A stretch of DNA of 64,000 nucleotides from Rothia sp. HMSC078H08. Lineage in GTDB: Bacteria > Actinomycetota > Actinomycetes > Actinomycetales > Micrococcaceae. The notes under the pieces are model-generated. The model saw nothing but the letters and a program-made list of their open reading frames with translations. It ran no database searches and was not told the DNA's origin. The stretch covers positions 264,236-328,235 of the forward strand of contig NZ_KV795254.1 of NCBI RefSeq assembly GCF_001808955.1, read 5' to 3'. Position numbers and translations under genes: made by a program. How positions within the stretch are numbered: the stretch's first letter is position 1; every line of letters starts with the position of its first letter. Shown piece by piece: positions 56,779-64,000 of this stretch.

Positions 56779-56810
56779 GCCTCCGCTTGTGTAACTGCGG
56801 GGGCTTTTTT
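56779..56810 (+). terminator. Leader terminator (attenuator) upstream of infC
   Basis: GCCTCCGC (56779-56786) pairs with GCGGGGGC (56797-56804), then six T. It lies between the promoter and infC, so it probably attenuates the ribosomal-protein operon. The rest of the 347-base spacer shows no gene. Confidence 0.75.
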
Positions 56811-56865
56811 AGTGCCCGCAACGGATAGTATTCACGGGGAAACCCACAGAGCACAGGAGCTAGTC

Positions 56866-57513
56866 ATTAGCGAACCACGCATTAACGATCGTATCCGCGT
56901 TCCCGAGGTCCGTCTTGTCGGTCCCGGTGGCGAGCAGGTAGGCGTTGTCCCTCTGAAGGACGCTCTGCGTCTGGCTGAGGACGCCGAACTCGACCTGGTC
57001 GAGGTTGCCCCGAACGCGAAGCCGCCCGTGTGCAAGCTCATGGATTACGGTAAGTACAAGTACGAAGCCGCGATCAAGGCTCGTGAATCCCGCAAGAAGC
57101 AGGCTAATGCCGTTCTGAAGGAGATCCGTTTCCGCCTGAAGATTGATACCCACGACTACGAAACCAAGGTTGGACACGCTCGTCGTTTCCTTTCCGGTGG
57201 TGACAAGGTCAAGGCAATGATTCAGTTCCGTGGTCGTGAGCAGCAGCGCCCCGAGATGGGTGTGCGTCTGCTGGAGCGTCTGGCGGCTGAGCTGGCTGAG
57301 GTGAGCACCGTTGAGTCTCGCCCCCGTCAGGATGGCCGCAACATGGTGATGGTTCTGGCTCCGCTTCGCGGTAAGGCAGAGGCTCGCCGTGAGCAGGGCG
57401 CCGGCGGTCGCAAGGGTCGCGAGCGTATTGACACGACCAAGGCGAAGCCCGTAACTAATTCTCTGGCAGACGCTATGCCTGCCGAGCTGAAGGCACAGGC
57501 TTCCGCCGAGTAG
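56866..57513 (+). CDS. infC: Translation initiation factor IF-3
   Basis: Keeps 30S subunits free and checks start codons. The ribosome site AGGAG (56855-56859) is 6 bases before ATT 56866, which opens [17 protein letters not shown], the normal IF3 N-terminus. An AUU start is the known autoregulatory device of infC, so I use it; in-frame ATGs further upstream would translate through the leader terminator. 215 aa: N-domain (1-75), linker, C-domain with [13 protein letters not shown] near 122, and a basic extension of about 40 residues. Confidence 0.88.
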   Translation: MSEPRINDRIRVPEVRLVGPGGEQVGVVPLKDALRLAEDAELDLVEVAPNAKPPVCKLMDYGKYKYEAAIKARESRKKQANAVLKEIRFRLKIDTHDYETKVGHARRFLSGGDKVKAMIQFRGREQQRPEMGVRLLERLAAELAEVSTVESRPRQDGRNMVMVLAPLRGKAEARREQGAGGRKGRERIDTTKAKPVTNSLADAMPAELKAQASAE

Positions 57514-57592
57514 GGAACCGGGTCGTCACTTTAGGATGGGCACGCGCCTCCACCGTTGGGTGGGTGTTGCGGGTTCACCCGGTGCCGGTTCC

Positions 57593-57686
57593 GAGGCACC
57601 TCGTCAGGGGTGCCTCACCTTTGGTCCTTGGGGCTGATGCGTGTATCGCTCAACCCCACTAAGCTCCCCCGCCGTTGTGGCGGGGG
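57593..57686 (+). promoter_or_regulatory. Structured infC-rpmI spacer
   Basis: Stem GAGGCACC/GGTGCCTC (57593-57616) and CCCCCGCC/GGCGGGGG (57665-57686), the latter about 10 bases before the rpmI ribosome site. In the place where ribosomal-protein (L20) leader control acts in other bacteria; function here is inference. Confidence 0.45.
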
Positions 57687-57710
57687 ATGAATGTAAGGAG
57701 AACGGCAGCT

Positions 57711-57905
57711 ATGCCGAAGCAGAAGACCCACTCTGGTGCTAAGAAGCGCTTCAAGCTCACCGGTAGCGGCAAGGTTAAGCGCCAGCAGGCGAACCGTCGC
57801 CACTACCTGGAGCACAAGTCCTCTCGTCTGACCCGTCGTCTGGCTTCTGACCAGATCGTTACCGGCGGCCAGGCAAAGGTTGTCAAGAAGATGCTGGGTA
57901 AGTAA
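57711..57905 (+). CDS. rpmI: 50S ribosomal protein L35
   Basis: 64 aa basic ribosomal protein: [20 protein letters not shown] opening and late [25 protein letters not shown] tail. Start ATG 57711 behind AAGGAG; the in-frame ATGs further upstream only extend through the spacer hairpin. Middle gene of infC-rpmI-rplT. Confidence 0.97.
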   Translation: MPKQKTHSGAKKRFKLTGSGKVKRQQANRRHYLEHKSSRLTRRLASDQIVTGGQAKVVKKMLGK

Positions 57906-58019
57906 GCAACGCTTACTCTCTGCACCTGGCGCACCGATAGTGGTGCGCACTGATTAAAGACTCGCTCCTGTTCAGCGTGATATGTGAGCTGTTCAGGACA
58001 TAAGACGAAGGAGACACAC

Positions 58020-58400
58020 GTGGCACGTGTGAAGCGCGCGGTTAACGCGCACAAGAAGCGCCGTACTATTCTCGATCGTGCATCCGGCTACCGCGGTCAG
58101 CGTTCTCGCCTGTACCGTAAGGCTAAGGAGCAGGTCACTCACTCGCTGGTTTACAGCTACGACCACCGTCGTAAGAAGAAGGGTGACTTCCGTCGCCTGT
58201 GGATTCAGCGTATCAACGCTGCTTCCCGCGCACAGGGCCTGACCTACAACCGCTTCATCCAGGGCCTGAAGGCTGCTGGTGTTGAGGTCGACCGCCGTAT
58301 GCTGGCTGAGCTGGCTGTTAACGAGCCCGCTGCCTTCAACGCACTGGTTGAGATTGCTAAGAACAACCTGCCCGAGGACACCTCGGCTCCCAAGGCTTAA
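58020..58400 (+). CDS. rplT: 50S ribosomal protein L20
   Basis: 126 aa, binds 23S rRNA early in assembly and often regulates its own operon. [15 protein letters not shown] opening, then [19 protein letters not shown] and [20 protein letters not shown]. Start GTG 58020 behind GAAGGAG. Confidence 0.98.
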   Translation: MARVKRAVNAHKKRRTILDRASGYRGQRSRLYRKAKEQVTHSLVYSYDHRRKKKGDFRRLWIQRINAASRAQGLTYNRFIQGLKAAGVEVDRRMLAELAVNEPAAFNALVEIAKNNLPEDTSAPKA

Positions 58401-58463
58401 TTAGCCTAGGTTGTGTTCTTACCTCGAAAATCTAGGTTCGGGGTAGGATGCTTAAGCGTCGTG

Positions 58464-58500
58464 AGCGGCCGTCTGCACTTTGAGTGTGGGCGGCCGCTTT
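58464..58500 (+). terminator. Terminator after rplT
   Basis: AGCGGCCG (58464-58471) pairs with CGGCCGCT (58491-58498), inner CACT/AGTG stem, then TT. Confidence 0.75.
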
Positions 58501-58564
58501 CTGCGTATCTGGGGTTGTGACTGTTCTGCGTTTTTGGGTGCGTCTTTGCCTGTACCCTTTAAGA

Positions 58565-59512
58565 GTGAACTTTTTTGAACGTATTAGTACCCCCGTTGTG
58601 ATGTCCAACCCGCAGGCTGACCGTGTGCGCGATATTGCGAAGCTGCGTACCCGTGCTGCTCGCACGAAGAAGGGCCAGTTCCTGGTGGAAGGCCCGCAGG
58701 CTGTGCGTGAGGCGTTGAAGGCGCATCTGAAGAAGCCGATTCTGGATGCTGTCTACGTTACGGAGGCGGCTTTTGACCGTCATGAGGATATTGCCGAGCT
58801 GCTGGAGCAGGTGTACGGCACCCCCACCCCCGAGGAGGGGCGCCGCGTCTTTATGCGTGTGGTGACCGAAGAGGTGTTGGCGGCCATGGCTGATTCTGTG
58901 TCGCCGCAGGGTATTATTGCGGTTTCTTTCATGGTGGATGCTTCCTTCTCGCTGCTGTGGGGTGAGGGCGCGTTGAACCCGAAGTTGATTGCTGTGCTGT
59001 CTCGTGTGCAGGATCCGGGTAATGCGGGCACTATTCTTCGTGTGGCTGATGCGGCCGGTGCTGACTTGGTGATTACGACTAAGGGTTCGGTGGATTTGTA
59101 TAACCCGAAGACGGTGCGTTCTACGGCGGGTTCGCTGTTCCACGTGCCGATTATTCAGGGCGTGCAGCTGGAGGATTTCGCGGAGGATGTGAAGTCTCAG
59201 GGTACTGCTGTGCTGGCTGCTGACGGCTATGGTGCGGTGAATCTGCAGGAGCTGAGTGAGTACACTGCGGCTCGTCGTGCCGGTGTAGAGGCGAGTGCCC
59301 CGTCCGGCGTGAAGGGTAATTTTGATCTTTCTAAGCCGACCATGTGGCTTTTCGGTAATGAGGCGCAGGGCTTGAACGCTGAAGAGAAGGCAGCGGCGAC
59401 GATGCGTGTGGCTGTTCCTGTCTATGGTTCGGCTGAGTCTTTGAATGTGGGTACGGCTGCTGCTGTGTGCCTGTATGCTTCGGCGATGGCTCAGCGCGGC
59501 GTTTCTCGCTAG
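58565..59512 (+). CDS. SpoU/TrmH family RNA 2'-O-methyltransferase
   Basis: Knotted (SPOUT) methyltransferase of rRNA or tRNA. 315 aa from GTG 58565; motifs: KKGQFLVEGPQAVREAL in the N-terminal substrate domain, LSRVQDPGNAGTILRVADAAGAD (motif 1), MWLFGNEAQGL (motif 2) and SLNVGTAAAVCLY (motif 3). TACCCT lies 6 bases before this GTG and no ribosome site is present, as at ftsK and miaB; ATG 58601 is the alternative. It follows rplT as in many actinobacteria. Exact target unknown. Confidence 0.88.
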   Translation: MNFFERISTPVVMSNPQADRVRDIAKLRTRAARTKKGQFLVEGPQAVREALKAHLKKPILDAVYVTEAAFDRHEDIAELLEQVYGTPTPEEGRRVFMRVVTEEVLAAMADSVSPQGIIAVSFMVDASFSLLWGEGALNPKLIAVLSRVQDPGNAGTILRVADAAGADLVITTKGSVDLYNPKTVRSTAGSLFHVPIIQGVQLEDFAEDVKSQGTAVLAADGYGAVNLQELSEYTAARRAGVEASAPSGVKGNFDLSKPTMWLFGNEAQGLNAEEKAAATMRVAVPVYGSAESLNVGTAAAVCLYASAMAQRGVSR

Positions 59513-59604
59513 GTTTTGGGCGGTTCACGGCTTGTGGTACAGCGGTGGGCCGCTTTAGCATCATGGGTTTTAGAGTTTTAGTTTAGGGCTGAGAAAGGGA
59601 AATT

Positions 59605-60525
59605 ATGTCTGCTCCTTCTGGTCATTCGGGTTCGGGCGCGATTATTGCTGCGCTGGGTGCGAACCTGGGTATTGCGGTGCTGAAGTTTTTGGCTTTTGCG
59701 CTGACTCGTTCTTCGTCGATGTTGGCGGAGGCTATTCACTCGGTGGCTGACTCGGGTAATCAGCTTCTGCTTCTTTTGGGCGGTCGCGCTTCGCAGAAGC
59801 AGGCTGATGAGGAGCACCCGTTTGGTTATGGCCGTAACCGCTATATTTACGCGTTTATTGTTTCGATTATTATCTTTGCCCTGGGTGGCTTGTTCGCTCT
59901 GTATGAGGGTTATGAGAAGCTGCATGACCCGCACGGTATTACTGAGTGGCAGTGGGTTCCGGTGGCTGTTCTGGTGGGTTCGATTCTGCTGGAGGGTAAT
60001 TCGTTCCGCGTGGCGGTGAAGGAGTCGCGTGATCTGAAGGGCAAGCAGAGCTGGATGCGTTTCTTGCGTACTTCGAAGAACCCGGAGCTTCCGGTGCTTC
60101 TGCTGGAGGATGCGGGTGCGCTGCTGGGTCTGATTTTCGCGCTCTTTGGCGTGGGTCTGACTCTGTTGACCGGTAATGGTCTGTGGGATGCATTCGGCAC
60201 CCTGGCTATTGGCGTGCTGCTGGTCTTTATTGCCGTGTTCCTTGCGGTGGAGATGAAGTCTCTGATTTTGGGTGAGGCGGCTTCTCCGGAGGATTTGGCG
60301 AAGATTCGTGCGGCGATTGAGGATGGCGATAGCGAGCGCATTATCCACATTAAGACCGTGCACTTGGGTCCCGAGGAGATTCTGGTGGCGGCGAAGATTC
60401 GTATTCACGATGCCGACACCGGCCGCGCTGTGGCTGATGAGATTGACGCGGCTGAGGTTCGTATTCGCGAGGCTGTTCCTGCGGCACGCATCATTTATCT
60501 GGAACCGGATATTTTCCGGGCCTAG
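59605..60525 (+). CDS. Cation diffusion facilitator (CDF) transporter
   Basis: Exporter of divalent metals (Zn, Mn, Fe or Co). 306 aa, about six membrane segments. The metal-site signature HSVADSGNQ near residue 46 uses His and Asp, and HPFGYGRNRYIYAF follows near residue 72; the C-terminal cytoplasmic domain (about 225-306) is of the regulatory type. Ribosome site GAAAGGG. Followed 18 bases later by the YetF-like gene. Confidence 0.88.
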   Translation: MSAPSGHSGSGAIIAALGANLGIAVLKFLAFALTRSSSMLAEAIHSVADSGNQLLLLLGGRASQKQADEEHPFGYGRNRYIYAFIVSIIIFALGGLFALYEGYEKLHDPHGITEWQWVPVAVLVGSILLEGNSFRVAVKESRDLKGKQSWMRFLRTSKNPELPVLLLEDAGALLGLIFALFGVGLTLLTGNGLWDAFGTLAIGVLLVFIAVFLAVEMKSLILGEAASPEDLAKIRAAIEDGDSERIIHIKTVHLGPEEILVAAKIRIHDADTGRAVADEIDAAEVRIREAVPAARIIYLEPDIFRA

Positions 60526-60543
60526 CTCTAGGAGATTTTTGTT

Positions 60544-61359
60544 ATGACCGTTGAGATGATCGTTGATGGTTTGCTAAAGATTTTCGTTGGCCTGATCATT
60601 CTTTTGGTGTACCTGCGTCTGACTCACCGTTCTCAGGCGGGGCACCAGACCCCGATTGATACCATCGGTAACTTTGTCATCGGTGGTGTGTTCGGTGGCG
60701 TGTTGTACAGCAAGCAGATTAGCCTGTTCTACTTTGTCATCTACATGGTGTTTACGCTGTGCATGATTCAGCTGCTGAACGTGGCGACCACGAAGATTCG
60801 TTTTCTGCATATGGCGGTGCGTGAGCAGCGCGTGCCGGTCATTACGGATGGTGATATCGATATTAAGAGCTTCCAGCAGGCAGATGTGGTTCTTGATCCG
60901 ATGCGCCTGATTGCTGACCTTCGTGCGCAGGGTATTTACGACCTGGAAGACATTGAGTTCGCTCAGATTGAGCCGAATGGTGTGCTGAGTGTGATTCGTA
61001 AGGGCGACGGTGTGCCGAACTTTGCTCTGATTGTGAAGGGTAGCTTGGTTACTCGCGATATCGCGGATGCGCACAAGACCGAGGATTGGGTGTACCTGCA
61101 GTTGCGTGCGGCTGAGGTCGAACTTGAGGATGTCTTCCTCATGGAGTTCAAGAACGGTAACCGCCTGCTCATTCTGCTCAATGACGGCACTACTATTCGC
61201 CGTGAGGTGGCAGAAGCCTCGAATATGAATGATAAGGAAGAAGAGTGGCAGGAAGGCGTGGAGGACGCTCCTGAGCCGGAGGATACTGAGGATGCTAAGA
61301 AGGAAGTAGCGGAGCACGCTGCTGAGGATGCGCATCCGACGAAGGATTCTAAAGCGTAG
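60544..61359 (+). CDS. YetF-like membrane protein (DUF421)
   Basis: 271 aa: three N-terminal hydrophobic segments (about 5-25, 40-60, 62-85) and a soluble domain with the family's LRAQGIYDLEDIEFAQIEPNGVLSVI segment near residue 120. Members in Bacillus spores affect membrane-dependent signalling; role here is unknown. The C-terminal 45 residues are acidic. Sits between CDF transporter and Nudix hydrolase genes with tight spacing, so an operon is likely. Confidence 0.75.
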   Translation: MTVEMIVDGLLKIFVGLIILLVYLRLTHRSQAGHQTPIDTIGNFVIGGVFGGVLYSKQISLFYFVIYMVFTLCMIQLLNVATTKIRFLHMAVREQRVPVITDGDIDIKSFQQADVVLDPMRLIADLRAQGIYDLEDIEFAQIEPNGVLSVIRKGDGVPNFALIVKGSLVTRDIADAHKTEDWVYLQLRAAEVELEDVFLMEFKNGNRLLILLNDGTTIRREVAEASNMNDKEEEWQEGVEDAPEPEDTEDAKKEVAEHAAEDAHPTKDSKA

Positions 61360-61375
61360 AAGAAGGTAGAGAAAG

Positions 61376-61858
61376 ATGAGTGATATGTTGCTCTCGTTTG
61401 AGGTTCAGGTGGTTGGCGCCGCCGTGGTTGATTCTTTGGAGGCTCCGACCCGCATGCTGGTGGCTCAGCGTTCTGAGCCGCAGACAGTTGCTGGCATGTG
61501 GGAGTTCCCGGGCGGTAAGGTCGAGCCGGGGGAGAGCTGCGAGCAGGCGCTGGTGCGTGAGCTGAAGGAGGAGCTGGGCGTGCAGGCCCGTCTGGGTGCT
61601 GAGGTGCCCGGTGCGTACCCGCAGGGCTGGCGTCTGAGTGAGCGTCTGGCGATGCGCGTGTTCTTCGCGGAGATTCTTTCGGGTACTCCGGATACTCTGG
61701 AGGATCACAGCGCTCTGCAGTGGATGCCGCTGCCGAAGTCTAAAGATGACGCGCAGGCGTATGATGACCTGCTGGGTTTGCCGTGGATTCCGGCGGATTT
61801 GCCGATTGTTGTGGCTCTTCTTCAGCAGCTGCAGGATGCAGGTGTTGGCGAGGCATAA
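61376..61858 (+). CDS. MutT-type Nudix hydrolase (8-oxo-dGTP diphosphatase)
   Basis: 160 aa. Complete Nudix box [22 protein letters not shown] near residue 46 (G-X5-E-X7-REL-X-EE-X-G), after AGMWEFPGG, the hallmark of MutT. Likely clears oxidised nucleotides. 16 bases after the YetF-like gene. Confidence 0.85.
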   Translation: MSDMLLSFEVQVVGAAVVDSLEAPTRMLVAQRSEPQTVAGMWEFPGGKVEPGESCEQALVRELKEELGVQARLGAEVPGAYPQGWRLSERLAMRVFFAEILSGTPDTLEDHSALQWMPLPKSKDDAQAYDDLLGLPWIPADLPIVVALLQQLQDAGVGEA

Positions 61859-61989
61859 TCCTAATGCTGTAGCGCTAAGACCCTGTATTAGTTCTCTGCG
61901 TTAGTTCGTTGCGAGGCTAAGTCACCGTTATGTGACACGTTCGCGGCGGTAACAGGATAAATTTTCTCTATCTTTTTCGACACTGTTTG

Positions 61990-62024
61990 AAGGCGGGATT
62001 TCCTGTGGGGAGTCCCGCCTTTAT
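61990..62024 (+). terminator. Terminator of the CDF-YetF-Nudix unit
   Basis: AAGGCGGGA (61990-61998) pairs with TCCCGCCTT (62013-62021), followed by TTT. Confidence 0.75.
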
Positions 62025-62225
62025 TCATATTTTGAGGGTGAGTTATGCGCCAGGTGATCCTGACTTGCGTGTTTGTTGGGGTGTTTATTCACAGTGCGTA
62101 AAGTTATGGCGACAGGTCGTGTCCAAGAGCCTGCACCGTAAAGATATAGGCGATTTTAGGCATGTTTTAGGCGTGCGCAGCCCCATAACCCGGGATGAAA
62201 TCCGGCGCCAATCACCGTATGTTTA

Positions 62226-62244
62226 TTAGGTAAGGAAAAACTGT
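62226..62244. promoter_or_regulatory. Candidate DtxR/IdeR iron box
   Basis: 19-mer starting TTAGGTAAGG; I count 14 of 19 positions agreeing with the DtxR/IdeR consensus, the left half perfectly. It ends 18 bases before the efeU ATG. Confidence 0.4.
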
Positions 62245-62262
62245 CTAATTGGTGATACTGAA

Positions 62263-63132
62263 ATGAACTTTTGGGGAGCCTTCCTCGGAAACTTTTTGAT
62301 TGGCCTGCGCGAGGGCCTCGAAGCGGCACTGGTCGTAGGTATCCTCCTCGCCTACATCCGCAAAACGCAGCGTACCCACCTGCTGGCACCCATGTGGGCC
62401 GGCGTCGGTGTGGCGGTCCTACTGTCCCTCGGCTTTGGCGCTCTGCTGACCTTCGGTCCCCAAACCCTCACCTTCGAAGCGCAGGAAGCCATTGGCGGTT
62501 CCCTGTCTATCATTTCGGTTGGCTTCGTCACCTGGATGATTTTCTGGATGGCTGAAAACGCCCGCATGCTTTCTGCCGAACTCAAGGGCAAGCTGGACGC
62601 TGCACAGACCAGCGCCTGGGCTGTGGTTCTGCTGGCGGCGCTTTCCGTGGGCCGCGAAGGCCTGGAAACCACCCTGTTTATCTGGTCGGCTACCCGCACC
62701 GCCGGTCAGGAGGCGAACGCAACCCCCATGCTCGGTGCGCTGGTCGGTATCGCCATCGCCATCGTGATGGCGTGGGGCATGATGCGCGGCATGATGCGCA
62801 TTAACCTTTCGCGCTTCTTCACCATTACCGGCGCGTTCCTGGTCATCGTTGCCGCCGGCGTGCTCTCCTACGGTATTCACGACCTGCAGGAGGCGGGTAT
62901 CCTGCCGGGTCTGAACAGCACCGCGTTCGAGTCCTACCGTTACATCGACCCGAGCGGTTTCCTCGGCACCCTGCTCAAGGCTGTGTTCAACCTGTCCTCG
63001 ACCACTACCTGGCTTGAGGCGGGCGCCTGGATTCTGTATGTGGGCATTGTGATGCCGCTGTTCATCCGTGCCCAGCGCCCGGGTCTGAAGGCGGCGGCTA
63101 AGAAGCCGGAAACCGAAAAGGCTACCGCCTAA
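62263..63132 (+). CDS. efeU: Iron permease EfeU (FTR1 family)
   Basis: Membrane permease of the EfeUOB iron system. 289 aa, seven hydrophobic segments. Both REGLE iron-translocation motifs are present: REGLEAALVVG near residue 17 and REGLETTLFIW near residue 134. Weak ribosome site. efeO follows after 137 bases. Confidence 0.95.
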   Translation: MNFWGAFLGNFLIGLREGLEAALVVGILLAYIRKTQRTHLLAPMWAGVGVAVLLSLGFGALLTFGPQTLTFEAQEAIGGSLSIISVGFVTWMIFWMAENARMLSAELKGKLDAAQTSAWAVVLLAALSVGREGLETTLFIWSATRTAGQEANATPMLGALVGIAIAIVMAWGMMRGMMRINLSRFFTITGAFLVIVAAGVLSYGIHDLQEAGILPGLNSTAFESYRYIDPSGFLGTLLKAVFNLSSTTTWLEAGAWILYVGIVMPLFIRAQRPGLKAAAKKPETEKATA

Positions 63133-63152
63133 ACCAGGTTGCGTTCTGCCTC

Positions 63153-63180
63153 CACGGGAGAACCAGCACGGGAGAACCAG
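63153..63180. repeat. Perfect 14-nt tandem duplication after efeU
   Basis: CACGGGAGAACCAG at 63153-63166 and 63167-63180. Confidence 0.85.
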
Positions 63181-63269
63181 CCCCCTAGATTTTTGCGGCA
63201 ACGATTGTCCGCGAACCCTAACTATTCATACATTCACCCTTCACGGGACCTCTACATAAGGAGAACCTA

Positions 63270-64000
63270 TGCGTAAGACTCTCGCCTCCGCCGGTGCACT
63301 GCTTTCGGTTGGCGCACTCGCCCTGACCGGCTGCACTCCCAACAACCAGAACGTGGCGTCCTCCGCTTCGGGCGCGGCATCCTCCGACGGCGTTATTAAC
63401 GTCAGCGCTAGCGACGATGCCTGCAAGCTGTCGGCGACCACCGTGAAGGCTGGCAAGGTCACCTTCAAGGTCAAGAACGAAGGCACCAAGGTCAACGAGT
63501 TCTACGTGCTCGGCTCCGACGGCCTGCGTATCGTTTCTGAGGTGGAGAACATTGGCCCGAACCTCAGCCGTGACCTGACCGTGGAACTGGCAGAGGGTAG
63601 CTACAAGACCGCGTGCAAGCCCGGCATGGTTGGCGACGGTATCCGCGGCGATTTCACCGTGACCAAGAACGAGAACGCGGCAACTATCTCCGCCGATGAG
63701 CAGGCACTGCGCGACACCGCAGTCACCCAGTACACCGCTTACGTCAAGGATCAGGTGGAGGCGCTGAAGACCAAGACCGAGCAGTTCGCTGAGCTCTACA
63801 CCGCCGGCAAGGTAGAAGAAGCGAAGGCGCTGTACTCCTCCGCGCGCCTGCACTACGAACGCATTGAGCCGGTCGCTGAGTCCTTCGGTGACCTGGACCC
63901 CGCACTGGATGCACGTGAAGCAGACGTGGAAGAGGGCAAGGAATGGACCGGCTGGCACAAGATTGAGAAGGACCTGTGGCAGCCTACCGCTGAGAAGAAC
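63270..64000 (+). CDS. efeO: Iron uptake lipoprotein EfeO (3' end outside window)
   Basis: Partial: runs off the right edge after about 243 codons. Signal peptide with lipobox LALTGC (Cys about residue 22), so a membrane-anchored lipoprotein. N-terminal cupredoxin-like EfeO domain (about 40-130), then the start of the imelysin/M75 domain with the HxxE motif in GWHKIEKDLW near residue 229. Ribosome site AAGGAGA. Works with EfeU; efeB would be expected next. Confidence 0.93.

Larger units (their letters stand above)
61859..62262. other. Spacer upstream of efeU
   Basis: 404 bases. It contains the nudix-gene terminator (below), a promoter-like TTGGGG-N17-TAAAGT (62076-62104), three TAGGC motifs about 10 bases apart (62148-62173), and an iron-box candidate. 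A possible 80-codon ORF (61987-62229) crosses the terminator and has no ribosome site, so I do not call it. Confidence 0.6.

Noticed and set aside
61987-62229. 80-codon ORF before efeU
   Set aside because: Begins at a terminator stem, no ribosome site, crosses the promoter region; unlikely to be translated.

Overview
The window looks like a chromosomal housekeeping segment from a high-GC Gram-positive actinobacterium of the family Micrococcaceae, most likely the genus Rothia. This rests on protein character, on several Micrococcales-type gene orders (rseP-ispG-GNAT-proS; rimP-nusA-ylxR-infB-rbfA-truB-ribF; pgsA-cinA-clgR-DUF3046-recA-recX-miaB-miaA-dapF-hflX; lexA/LysM-his-infC-rpmI-rplT), on a GC content I judge by eye to be near 60%, and on frequent GTG/TTG starts. 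I could not run a database search, so the genus is inference. I see no rRNA, tRNA, CRISPR array, insertion sequence, integrase or phage gene.

Layout: 1-6.2 kb holds the site-2 protease RseP, the isoprenoid enzyme IspG, a GNAT acetyltransferase and prolyl-tRNA synthetase. 6.2-15.7 kb is the translation/ribosome-maturation block (RimP, NusA, YlxR, IF2, RbfA, TruB), then a membrane protein and RibF. 15.8-17.2 kb is luxS-mtnN, which recycles S-adenosylhomocysteine and makes AI-2. 17.4-19.4 kb holds a small membrane protein and an amino-acid permease with a structured leader. 19.7-25.2 kb is rpsO-pnp and an M16 peptidase, with a lower-GC acyltransferase inserted between the last two. 25.4-32.3 kb holds an OafA-type acyltransferase, dapB, a TPR membrane protein, dapA and RNase J. 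32.5-38.3 kb is FtsK, PgsA, PncC/CinA, ClgR and DUF3046. 38.7-52 kb is recA, an unusually long recX, a kinase-like phosphotransferase, miaB, miaA, dapF, an RsmC-like methyltransferase, hflX and dinG. 52-55.9 kb is lexA divergent from a LysM protein, then a HisH-like protein and PriA. 56-61.9 kb is DUF1844, infC-rpmI-rplT, a SpoU methyltransferase, a CDF transporter, a YetF-like protein and a Nudix hydrolase. 62.2 kb to the end begins an EfeUO iron-uptake operon.

Functional threads: lysine/peptidoglycan precursor genes (dapB, dapA, dapF); RNA decay (pnp, rnj); SOS and DNA processing (recA, recX, lexA, dinG, ftsK, and a LysM protein placed like the SOS cell-division inhibitors YneA/DivS/ChiZ); tRNA modification (miaA, miaB, truB); ferrous/ferric iron uptake.

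Most interesting observations: (1) a HisH-like protein whose whole glutaminase triad (Cys-His-Glu) is replaced although the ORF, ribosome site and coupling to priA are intact; (2) two overlapping, mutually exclusive 9-bp perfect hairpins directly in front of the infB ribosome site; (3) a recX ORF of 654 codons with an internal, well-placed ribosome site and in-frame TTG start just before the RecX domain; (4) a recurrent pattern of short tandem duplications at gene 3' ends, several including the stop codon; (5) a set of genes with a TANNNT box 6-9 nt before the start codon and no clear ribosome site, suggesting leaderless mRNAs; (6) a LexA-type box and a long structured, TTCGAA-rich leader between lexA and the LysM gene, sharing an 11-nt promoter core with recA; (7) an AUU start for infC behind a leader terminator.
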